Below are positions 1 through 7,681 of a stretch of DNA of 64,000 nucleotides, one piece after another (position 1 is the stretch's first letter; each line of letters opens with the position of its first letter). The DNA comes from Leptothrix sp. (in: b-proteobacteria) (lineage in GTDB: Bacteria > Pseudomonadota > Gammaproteobacteria > Burkholderiales > Burkholderiaceae_C): the NCBI GenBank assembly GCA_013822685.1, contig PNKV01000010.1, positions 1 to 64,000 of the forward strand, in the 5' to 3' direction. A program made the position numbers and the translations under genes. Below the pieces are notes generated by a model, which was not told the origin of the DNA, ran no database searches, and was given only the letters and a program-made list of their open reading frames with translations.

Positions 1-328
1 CAGGCACCGTCTTGAACCCGGCCTTTGTCTTCAAGTCCCGAAAGAATCGGCGCAGGAACTGGGCGCGCTCTTGCCGTGTCTTGTGTGAGACGGTCTTGGC
101 CATCGAGGTGTGCAGGGCGTTGAACAGTTCGATCAACACTTCCAGTACCTTGAGCGGTGGCGTCTTGCCCGTGGGGTAGTTGGCCAGGATGTCCTGGGGT
201 GACTTGCCCGCCCAGCTTTGACGGCGTGCGGGCTGGTGCTGGCTTGAGCGTCCAGGGCTGGATGCTTCCTGAACCCGGCTCCGTGATGATCTGGGCCTTG
301 TGGATCGAGTGATGGATGAGTCAGACAT
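1..328 (-). CDS. Phage-integrase N-terminal-like protein, partial (runs off left edge)
   Basis: Reading the minus strand from an ATG at 328 gives 109 residues without a stop, reaching the left edge, so only the N-terminal part is present. After a Ser/Arg/Gln-rich head of about 40 residues comes a helical segment containing TVSHKTRQERAQFLRRFFRD followed by a KTVP stretch. That arrangement is typical of the N-terminal (SAM-like) domain of the phage-integrase-N family found on plasmids and integrative elements. The catalytic half would lie outside the window. No clear Shine-Dalgarno precedes the ATG, so the start is provisional. Its presence at the far end from the P4-type integrase supports this region being a mobile element. 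The family call is by motif recognition only. Confidence 0.6.
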   Translation of the reverse strand, partial: MSDSSITRSTRPRSSRSRVQEASSPGRSSQHQPARRQSWAGKSPQDILANYPTGKTPPLKVLEVLIELFNALHTSMAKTVSHKTRQERAQFLRRFFRDLKTKAGFKTVP

Positions 329-1542
329 GATGTGTGCCGATGGTCAAGGGCCCGCCGCCCGAACAGCGGGTTGGACGTGAGTGAAGGTGGAATCCCATGG
401 AGATCGCCAATGGCGCGGACTCCGTCGCCCCATTGGGTCGTGGTCAAGCATTCAGCGCCGCACGCGACCACGAGAGGTACGGCGCCTACCCAAAGGTTTG
501 TCGGTCGATGTGCCTGCTTGGATGCATCGACACCGGCCAACTCGGTCTTTCTTAAAAACGAAACGGGTGATCCGTCCCAGTCGTGCATTTCTGCAGCCGT
601 GGGGTTGGTGATGCCGGTTTGCCTCTGGGGCATGGACGGCATCGGCGCGGAGGTCTGGCCTCACGCGTCTGTGGTGGATCAGTTCTGGATTCGGAGCGCC
701 ATCCACTCGCATGGGTCCACCCCTGACCGAAAGTCCAGGGCGGTGCCGAGTTCATGAGCGAGGTCGCACGGGGAGCCTAAAGAGGCAAACACAACCGTGC
801 GGTGCGCCGAGGCGCGTGCTCAAGGGATGGCGGGAACAGCGGTTCGGCATCGGGTGCCGACTGCGTGCTCGAAGACCGTGGCGCGTTTCAGGAACGCCCA
901 ACTCAGGGAGTTGGCAGGGCCATCGGTGCATGCACTGCGAAGAAAACCTCAGGACCATCACCTCTGGGGCGATGGCGAATTCCGGTTCAAGGACCGGAGC
1001 TTGGAGGGCAGGTAACGACTGCGACGCCTTTTGCTCCATCAGGAGCAGAGCCAGGACGGCTCTCGGGAATCTGTAGTGGACTCGCCGGGGGCCCTTAGGT
1101 CAAGGACCACAGCCGCAATGGCCCACATAGCCGGGCGTTTGAGCGTGGCGAACTAGGGGCGCGCAACATGCCCTTGAGTCGTGCTTATTTACTGATAGGG
1201 CTCAAGCGCCAGACAGCCCGTGGGCTTGACATCAAAAAATCCTGCCTCTGGTTCCCAACACAGGTTCTCGATGGGCTGAGATGGACATCGACGGCGCCTG
1301 CCTCGGGCGTGGCGAGAGGGGTTGACGAGTGTCATTCGAATGAGAACGTGGTGACACACGCGACCCCAGAACCCAGAGCCCGAAGGTTTGGCAACAGGCC
1401 AATGTCATTGCGGCGCATGCAGGCTGACAGTGAATCTGCACCGATGCCGAAATCGGGTGTTCTGAGTCGGGGTTTGCCGTGGCGGGATCGTGTCAGCTTG
1501 CTGATGCTGATCGCTCATGAACCCACGCCTTGGAGGCTCATC
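329..1542. other. 1.2-kb stretch without a recognisable gene
   Basis: Several overlapping open frames of 60-140 codons exist here on both strands. They contradict each other, have no recognisable family, and are rich in Arg/Pro/Ser as expected for noise in GC-rich DNA. The 375 bp directly in front of the ParM-like start is open in the same frame but is probably 5' leader. Because the next gene is an actin-type segregation ATPase, a centromere (parC-like) site or a transfer/replication site could sit here. I could not pick out a convincing iteron array by eye. Confidence 0.35.
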
Positions 1543-2586
1543 ATGGATTTGATCGTCAGAGCGGTGGATGTCGGATCAGGCAACACCAAATACGTCGTTG
1601 GCACGGAGGGCACCGAGATCCGCTGCGCCAGCTTTCCTTCCATTGCCTACCCGAGCGCCAGCGAGACTCAAGCCTGGTCGGCATCCGAACGGCGCAAAAC
1701 CGTGTCCATCCCCATTGGACACCTGTTCTACGAGGTCGGGCCCGATGTCCACCTGGTGGCCGATTCCGTGCGTGCAACCCAATTGCACGATGAGTACACC
1801 GACACGCCCGAGTACATGGCCTTGCTTCGAGGCGCCCTGCATCTCATGAAGCAAAGTCGCATCGACCTCCTGGTGGTGGGCCTGCCTGTGGCCCTGCTGC
1901 ACCTCAAGAAGTCGGCGCTGGAGAAGGCGATGATGGGAACGCATGACGTTGGCGGTGGCAAGACGGTGACTGTCGTCAAGGCTCTCGCTGTTGCGCAGCC
2001 TCAGGGAGCACTGGCGCATTACGCATCGGTGCACAAAAAGATGGCCACCATCGGCAACGAGCAGAGCTTGATCATCGACCCTGGCTCAAGAACCTTTGAC
2101 TGGTTGGTGGCCAGGGGCATGAGGCAGGTGCAAAAGCAAAGCCATTCGTTCAACCGTGGCATGTCGGATGTGCTGCGCCTGATCGCGGCCGAGATCACCA
2201 AGGACATCGGCAGCCCCTATCGCGACCTCGACGCCATCGACCTGGCCTTGCGAACGGGCAAGCAACCAGTGATTTTCCAGAAGTCCTACGACATCACCAG
2301 ATTCATGCCCATGGCTGAGGCGGTGGCGCAGCAGGCCGTGTCGGCAATGAAGCAGTACATCGAATCGCCACACAGCTTGCAGAACATCATCCTGGTCGGC
2401 GGCGGTGCCTTCCTGTTCAAGAAGGCGGTGAAGGCGGCATTCCCGAATCACAAGATCCATGAGGTCAAGGAACCCATGTTCGCCAATGTGCGGGGCTTTC
2501 AACTGGCAGGGCAGAACTATGCGCGGACGGTGATGGCCGCATCACGGGCCGATCAAGGCGCGACGCTATCGGGGAGCAAGCAATGA
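1543..2586 (+). CDS. ParM/StbA-like actin-type ATPase
   Basis: A 347-aa actin-fold ATPase of the ParM/StbA type, which forms filaments that push plasmid or element copies apart. The nucleotide-binding motifs are visible: phosphate-1 VDVGSGNTKYV (residues 8-18), phosphate-2 IIDPGSRTFDWLV (around Asp179) and the adenosine motif LVGGGAFLF (around Gly286). The start at 1543 is chosen because TTGGAGGCTCATC lies directly in front; the frame is open further upstream but the extra residues match nothing. It overlaps the next small gene by ATGA, so the two are translationally coupled, as in parMR or stbAB cassettes. An element that keeps a segregation system beside an integrase suggests an ICE or an integrated plasmid that can replicate or persist extrachromosomally. 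Confidence 0.8.
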   Translation: MDLIVRAVDVGSGNTKYVVGTEGTEIRCASFPSIAYPSASETQAWSASERRKTVSIPIGHLFYEVGPDVHLVADSVRATQLHDEYTDTPEYMALLRGALHLMKQSRIDLLVVGLPVALLHLKKSALEKAMMGTHDVGGGKTVTVVKALAVAQPQGALAHYASVHKKMATIGNEQSLIIDPGSRTFDWLVARGMRQVQKQSHSFNRGMSDVLRLIAAEITKDIGSPYRDLDAIDLALRTGKQPVIFQKSYDITRFMPMAEAVAQQAVSAMKQYIESPHSLQNIILVGGGAFLFKKAVKAAFPNHKIHEVKEPMFANVRGFQLAGQNYARTVMAASRADQGATLSGSKQ

Positions 2587-2861
2587 ACGGCAACGCCAAG
2601 GTCAGTGGGGACCCGATCCGACTGGTGTTTGAACTGGCGCGTGCTGATCACCCCAGGCTGTACGACGATCTGATCCGGTTCCCCAAAGGAACCAAGAGGA
2701 TCAATCGACTGCGGGTGCTTGCTTATGATGGCTTGCTCATTCAGAGCGGGCACATCGTCTCAATGGTGGCGTCTCACCCGGGTGGTGATCAACAAGGGGA
2801 GGAGGTAGGTCGCGGCGGACAGATCACCAATGATTTGTTTGGGCCGTCCATCGCGGACTGA
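2583..2861 (+). CDS. Small partner protein of the ParM-like ATPase (putative)
   Basis: A 92-aa protein whose ATG overlaps the stop of the ParM-like gene (ATGA). It matches nothing I can name. The first 60 residues are basic and helical in character (FPKGTKRINRLRVLAYDG), the tail is acidic and Gly/Asn-rich. Position and size fit the adaptor/DNA-binding partner of an actin segregation system (ParR/StbB role), but that is inference from context, not homology. An alternative is an unrelated small element protein. Confidence 0.55.
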   Translation: MNGNAKVSGDPIRLVFELARADHPRLYDDLIRFPKGTKRINRLRVLAYDGLLIQSGHIVSMVASHPGGDQQGEEVGRGGQITNDLFGPSIAD

Positions 2862-2908
2862 TCAGAAAGCTGTCGAAGAGGTTTCTCCGATGGGCGGCAC
2901 GCAGCGCG

Positions 2909-3688
2909 TCAGGCGTTCTTCCTGAGGTGGTCGGCGTAGCTTGAAAATGAAGGTCTGCCTTTGCTGGTGTTCAGCTTGGCCAGACTTGTCTTGCTGATCC
3001 GCTGCTGAAGGTAGCTACATACCTCGTCGAACCTATCAACAGATAGGAGCCGCCAGGGCGCGCCGAGGTTGTGTTCAATGTTCTTGGAAATCACGCTGGG
3101 ATTGAACGCTGTGGCGCGCCTCGGATCTGATCCCGCGAACTCGTTGTAGCGGGAGATCAGGTACTGAACGTAGCGGCTGAGTTGCGCATCGGCACCAACA
3201 GTGTTTGGCGGAGGCGTGACCGCGACTGATTTGCGTGTGGTCTTGAGAATGACAGTGCCCGCTTGAATCGCTCCAGGGCTGTTGATCGCAACGTTGCCAG
3301 AGTTGTTGACCACCTCAATGCGATCCATATGGTTCAGAAGGATTTTGGCATAGACGCCATCAGTCGGTTGCTCGGGCCGACCCGCTGCACCTTCGTGAAC
3401 CGACTTCATCTCCCTGAGGACGTCAGCAGAGTAAATGTCTGGCTGGGAGTCAATGACTTTGTGGTGAGGTCCACACATCAAAATCAGGTTGTTGAAAGCC
3501 TGCCGTTCTGTCTCTGTCTGATCTGGGGCGAACCTCGGCCCGCCGCTTCGCCTTGCGTGGATGTGGCATATCTCGCCGGTGACGACGCCAGTGCCCTCGA
3601 CCATGGTTAGCGAGCAACCGGGGAAGGCGCACAGGTTGCCAGACAGCGCGAATAAGCGCTTGACGGTTTGTTCGGTGGGCTTGCTCAT
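2909..3688 (-). CDS. HNH-endonuclease-domain protein
   Basis: A 259-aa protein with an N-terminal HNH nuclease domain. The putative zinc pair is Cys20/Cys25 (CAFPGC), the core is GEICHIHA (Cys41-His42) and the C-terminal part is NLILMCGPHHKVID (Cys72, His75, His76). These form a ββα-metal layout with four Cys/His ligands. Behind it is a short segment with NNSGNVAINSPGAIQAGTV, a small β-repeat seen after nuclease or effector domains, and then a helical C-terminal domain of unknown role. ATG 3688 is used; an ATG three codons upstream (3697) is possible and neither has a strong ribosome-binding site. It diverges from the CoiA-like gene across a 145-bp gap. Inside a mobile element a lone HNH protein may serve restriction, anti-competition or element processing. 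The HNH domain call is firm, the role is not. Confidence 0.75.
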   Translation of the reverse strand: MSKPTEQTVKRLFALSGNLCAFPGCSLTMVEGTGVVTGEICHIHARRSGGPRFAPDQTETERQAFNNLILMCGPHHKVIDSQPDIYSADVLREMKSVHEGAAGRPEQPTDGVYAKILLNHMDRIEVVNNSGNVAINSPGAIQAGTVILKTTRKSVAVTPPPNTVGADAQLSRYVQYLISRYNEFAGSDPRRATAFNPSVISKNIEHNLGAPWRLLSVDRFDEVCSYLQQRISKTSLAKLNTSKGRPSFSSYADHLRKNA

Positions 3689-3833
3689 CGGACACATTGG
3701 ATCATGCGAGTCTTGGCGCGCTCACTCGCGTCGGGATAATGACTGCCAAGTGGCCGAAGTATCTCTGAAAATCCACTTCGACCTGGCATCAGTGCATTCA
3801 CGCTCAATCCAATATGGAAGAGGATCGCAATCA

Positions 3834-5813
3834 ATGAGCACATGGCAAATTGACCGTAGCGGCTGGGCAAGTAAGGATGCTGGTGCGGATGCGTCTGCGG
3901 TGCCGTTGAAGTGGGCACACGACGCAAAAACTGGTCAGCCGCGCTACATACATGATTCGGACGTCGTCAGTCGGACCGCCGCCTGCATCTGCCCAGCTTG
4001 TGATTTGCCTCTCACTCCGGTGATGGCGGGTCAGCCCTTGCGGGTAAGACCAACGGCTCATTTCCGGCATCCTGACGGCGCACACAAAGACGACTGTTCA
4101 CTGGTTGCTGCCCGCGTAGCGGCAACTCGGCACTTGTTGGAGTTGGGGGTGCTGGTGTTGCCGCGGCGACGGATGAGTCGAACGGCACTTGGTTTTCTCG
4201 GGCATGGGTATGAGGTCTGGGTGGAACAACCCACCGAGCACATTTCAATCGTAAACGCGACGATGCATGACCACGCCACGGCACTGCTGACCTTGGATGA
4301 CGGGCGGCAGTTGCTGGTTGATCTGACGGGGGTGCGCGAGCCTGGGTCTGATGGACTGGGGCATGCCGTCGTGACTCTTTCGCTCTCAGATCCATCCCTT
4401 GCAATGATGGACCCGGAGGAGATCCGCACGAGACTGCGAATCCTTCCAGATATGCACTGGTGTTCACACTGGAATGACGCCAGTCTGGCTGTTGAAGGTG
4501 ACGCAGTCGCGGCCAAAGCCGCAAAGGATGCACTCGACAGTTGGGATGCGGCAGACGAAGCTGAGTTTCTGGCACAGTTGCCGAAAGACGTGGAGCCAAG
4601 CCTCGTTCCTGTTTTGAGGCGCGAGACGGTGCTGCACCGCGAGGTGAAAGCCATCCTTGAAAGTGCATCGTCCATTGCAACCCCGGGCCTGGAGGTTGTG
4701 GTGGAGCGGGATCCGCCAGATGAGTTCGCCGGAGAGTGGGAGACGGCTAGCATCCGCAAGATGTGGATGACAGGGCCTCGTCAACTCGACTTTGGCGATG
4801 TTCGTCTTGAAAAGAAGGTGGCGAGCATCGTTCCCGATGTCATTGCGGATCTGAATCCAGGCAAGGTTCATGGTTGGGGCGGGACCATGACTTGGGTTGC
4901 CGGGGACTTCGACGAAGACGAAGAAGACACGTACCCCTTCACTTGGCCTGCAGCCATCCTGGTCGAGGTTACTGTGACGCATGGCATCGACGACGAGAAG
5001 TTGCGGCGCATTCGGGATCTGGACATGCCGACACTGGAGATTGACCTCGGAGCGTTGGGCGGAACGGTGACACGCGAGAATTTGCGTGACTTGGTGGTCA
5101 ACCAGTTGGTCGGGAAGCGGTGGGTGCACCACCCCGTCCTGCGAGCCAAGCAGCGGGTGCTTGAATCAGCGGTTGATGAACACCCGGTGACCTTGCGCTA
5201 CCGCGAGCGACTCTTGGAGTTGCGCCGCCCCGCCTACCTTGCTCAACCCGCAGCGTACTGGGCCGCCAGGTACATCTCTGCGATAACGTCGTTTCACGAC
5301 GCCAACGTCGCTATCAAGAGGGCAGGGCGAAAGCACGTGGGCAATGGTCCCAAGCCCCAATTCTTGGGCAGCGACAGCGAACTTTGGCAGCAAGTGGAGG
5401 AAGCTTCTGAGGCGCTTGCTGCGCATGGATTGCCAGGCGCTCTTGACCGGATGATGGTGGACGAATCCGGGATGGTTGCCCGCATCCTGTCGATCCAGCA
5501 GAACCGAGGCGTGGGGTACGACATGAACACTGGTTACCAGGTGCTCAACGCCATCATGCAGAGCGGGCCTGACAACAAGCGTTGGCACACCATCTACACG
5601 ATGGCTGTGAAGGCATATCGCCTAGAGGCGCATTTCACAAAGGCACAGGCTGATAGCTATGCCAGATGGAGGCAATCCATCATTGATGGGGTTGATCTTC
5701 AAGACGTGACTTACCTGCGTCCGAGCACCTACGACAAGGTGCTCGGCGTTTTGTTTCCTGAGATGGCGCGGGGCATTGCGAAGAAATATGGTTTGCAACC
5801 GGAGCCTTTGTAA
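3834..5813 (+). CDS. CoiA-like zinc-finger / PD-(D/E)XK-like nuclease protein
   Basis: A 659-aa protein. The N-terminal region carries CICPACDLPL (Cys51, Cys53, Cys56), HFRH (76-79) and a following Cys88, the Cys/His signature of CoiA-like competence proteins. The middle contains a likely PD-(D/E)XK core: VPDVIADL (Asp335), then ILVEVTVTH (Glu378-x-Thr) after about 40 residues and a downstream Lys. CoiA-family proteins process incoming DNA in competence; phage- and island-borne relatives are of uncertain role. The start at 3834 follows GAAGAGGATCGCAATCA; the open frame begins 91 codons earlier but overlaps the divergent HNH promoter. The C-terminal 280 residues are helical and unassigned. It ends 5 bp from the convergent integrase. 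Nuclease activity is inferred from motifs. Confidence 0.65.
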   Translation: MSTWQIDRSGWASKDAGADASAVPLKWAHDAKTGQPRYIHDSDVVSRTAACICPACDLPLTPVMAGQPLRVRPTAHFRHPDGAHKDDCSLVAARVAATRHLLELGVLVLPRRRMSRTALGFLGHGYEVWVEQPTEHISIVNATMHDHATALLTLDDGRQLLVDLTGVREPGSDGLGHAVVTLSLSDPSLAMMDPEEIRTRLRILPDMHWCSHWNDASLAVEGDAVAAKAAKDALDSWDAADEAEFLAQLPKDVEPSLVPVLRRETVLHREVKAILESASSIATPGLEVVVERDPPDEFAGEWETASIRKMWMTGPRQLDFGDVRLEKKVASIVPDVIADLNPGKVHGWGGTMTWVAGDFDEDEEDTYPFTWPAAILVEVTVTHGIDDEKLRRIRDLDMPTLEIDLGALGGTVTRENLRDLVVNQLVGKRWVHHPVLRAKQRVLESAVDEHPVTLRYRERLLELRRPAYLAQPAAYWAARYISAITSFHDANVAIKRAGRKHVGNGPKPQFLGSDSELWQQVEEASEALAAHGLPGALDRMMVDESGMVARILSIQQNRGVGYDMNTGYQVLNAIMQSGPDNKRWHTIYTMAVKAYRLEAHFTKAQADSYARWRQSIIDGVDLQDVTYLRPSTYDKVLGVLFPEMARGIAKKYGLQPEPL

Positions 5814-5818
5814 GTGCA

Positions 5819-7078
5819 TCAAGCCACGCGCCGTATAGGTTGCACATTCCAGGGGCGGCCAGTTTCGCAAGCCTCGATGAAGGCCGCCCATTTTTCCAAG
5901 GCTTGACGGCGCTCGGGGATCTCCTCGCGCACATCGTAGACAGCCTCCATGCCTTTGAGCGCGTGATTGAGTGCAATCTCGGTGATGTCGTTGGGGATCC
6001 CCATGTTTCGCATATGCCCCTTTGCCGTGCTACGGGTGTCGTGAGGGGTAAAGCGCCGCACGTCGATGTCGCCGCGATCAAAGGCCCGGGTGATTGCCGC
6101 CCAAAGCGTCGTTTTGCCCACATGAGTGTCACCCACACGTTTGCGGCGTCGATCCGTTCTGGCAGGCAGAACCCAAGGGGAGTCACCGGAGAGGCACTGG
6201 AGACTTTTGAACCACTCTGCAACTGTTGGTGTGATGGGGACCAAAAAGCCGGTGCGCGTCTTGACCGACTCGGCCGGCACCCACCAAGTACCAAGTTCGA
6301 AGTCGATGTGCTCCCACCTGGCTTTGGCCAGTTCGATGGACCGAACACAGGTGGCCAGCAAGATGCGGAAGGCCAAGCCGTTTTCGACACCAATGTCGTT
6401 GATGTCCTTCAGGAGCGCACGCAGTTCGTCCTCGGCCAGCATCACGCGCTTGCGAATGGGTGGGCGTGCGCCCATCAAAGCCGTGAGGTCAATGCCCACG
6501 CATGGGTTCACATTGATTAGGCGCTTGCCACATGCGTGTGCGAAAAGCAATTTCGCTGAAGTGAGCAAGCGTTTGCAGATCGTCCAAGAACGTTTGCTTG
6601 ACTCAATCACGTGCACGATATCAGCAGGGGTGACGTTGCGTACTTCCATGGAGCCCAACTTGGGGCCGATGATCTTGTCCAGATCCCACTTTCGGTAGTA
6701 GACAGTTCCCTCTGCCAATGGCGGTGTGGTCAGCTTCTTTTCCTTGTAGTCCGAGATCAACTCCCGCACAGTCCAGGCCATCTGGGTCCTCATTTTCAGG
6801 ACCTTTTTGTCTGCGGCAGGATCTTTGCCCTGGTCTACATCAACGCGTCGCTCACGAGCAAGCTTTCGGGCTGCTGCGAGTGTCAGGTCCGGATAGTTCC
6901 CAAGCGTGATTTCTTTGCGGCGCACACCAGACACTCGGTAGCGCAGAACCCACGTGGCGGTTCCTGCACTCGACAAGGTGAAAGTCAAGCCATCGCCATC
7001 AGATCGCGCGATGGCGGCGCCTTTTGCGACCCAGCGTCGAATCTGTACATCGTCCAGCAAATTTCCCCGGCGTGCCAT
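5819..7078 (-). CDS. P4-type tyrosine integrase
   Basis: A 419-aa site-specific recombinase of normal length for the P4 family. An N-terminal arm-binding domain (with the LTFTLSSAGTATWVLRYRV strand typical of DUF4102-like heads) and a core-binding domain precede the catalytic domain. The complete RKHRHY set can be placed: Arg246 (TCVRSIEL), Lys273 (SVKTRTG), His346 and Arg349 (HDTR), His372 (LNHAL) and the nucleophile Tyr381 (AVYD). It should therefore be active. Its 5' end faces the nirB side, which for this family puts the attachment site just beyond the start, in 7.1-7.6 kb. Three copies of a 12-bp repeat lie directly upstream. It ends 5 bp from the convergent CoiA-like gene. Confidence 0.92.
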   Translation of the reverse strand: MARRGNLLDDVQIRRWVAKGAAIARSDGDGLTFTLSSAGTATWVLRYRVSGVRRKEITLGNYPDLTLAAARKLARERRVDVDQGKDPAADKKVLKMRTQMAWTVRELISDYKEKKLTTPPLAEGTVYYRKWDLDKIIGPKLGSMEVRNVTPADIVHVIESSKRSWTICKRLLTSAKLLFAHACGKRLINVNPCVGIDLTALMGARPPIRKRVMLAEDELRALLKDINDIGVENGLAFRILLATCVRSIELAKARWEHIDFELGTWWVPAESVKTRTGFLVPITPTVAEWFKSLQCLSGDSPWVLPARTDRRRKRVGDTHVGKTTLWAAITRAFDRGDIDVRRFTPHDTRSTAKGHMRNMGIPNDITEIALNHALKGMEAVYDVREEIPERRQALEKWAAFIEACETGRPWNVQPIRRVA

Positions 7079-7092
7079 GGCTCGTCCTCCAT

Positions 7093-7142
7093 TGGGTAGC
7101 TAGGCGCAATTTTAGTCCGCTAGCTACCCAGCTAGCTACCCA
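7093..7142. repeat. Three copies of a 12-bp repeat upstream of the integrase
   Basis: GCTAGCTACCCA occurs twice head-to-tail (7119-7130 and 7131-7142), and its inverse TGGGTAGCTAG lies at 7093-7103, 15 bp in front of the integrase start. The layout fits binding sites for the integrase, an excisionase or a repressor that overlap the int promoter, or arm sites of the attachment region. The repeat is seen directly; its function is inferred. Confidence 0.7.
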
Positions 7143-7681
7143 TTTTTGTTGTGCTTCAGTGAGACGTGATGGGACGCTGTTGGAGGAAAACGCTTTGATG
7201 ACAATGACTTATGGTCATTGCCTGGGATGTGTTGAACTCCCCTGAAACGCTATTTGAACTCGCAGGTGGCGAATTTCATGGGGTTGGAAGGCTTGTGTGC
7301 GCTGCGGTGGCCTGCATTATCTCCGTCGACGTGGTGCTGCACGAGCGCTGAACGCGCCGCACGTTTTGGGTGCGCGGTGCTGGGCGGTGGTTCTCATTTG
7401 GTGCGTCGGCTGCATCAGGATGGGCTGCTTTTCCGCGGTTTGAGGGCTTTTTGGCCGGGCATGCATATTGCGTTATTGGTGACGTGCCCGCAGGTATCGT
7501 CGCCTCAGCGCACATGCACCGTTCTCCGCTAACGACGGCGGAAATCAGCTGCATGCCATCGATTCAGGTTGGCACTGCAGGCTGTTCATTCCCTTTTGAT
7601 TCTGGCAATGCCACTGGATTAGAGCGAGCTTGCTCGTCCGCAGCGGCTTGCCCATTCTGACCGTCGCAGGAGTTCGCAAAC
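7143..7681. other. Element right border and nirB upstream region, no gene
   Basis: No convincing gene is present; the open frames on either strand contradict one another. The right end of the integrated element should fall here, between the integrase-proximal repeats and nirB, but no tRNA gene or fragment is recognisable, so the target is not an obvious tRNA. The last 120 bp must hold the nirB promoter. AGGAG lies 9 bp before the nirB ATG. I found no exact sigma-54 (-24/-12) or FNR site. Confidence 0.4.

Noticed and set aside
332..1098. Small open frames left of the ParM-like gene
   Set aside because: Frames overlap on both strands, with Arg/Pro-rich composition and no ribosome-binding sites or known motifs.
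7565..7590. TTGGCAC upstream of nirB as a sigma-54 -24 element
   Set aside because: The GC doublet falls two bases short of the required position.
7143..7681. tRNA gene as integration target at the element border
   Set aside because: No cloverleaf or GGTTCGAATCC-type T-arm could be found here on either strand.
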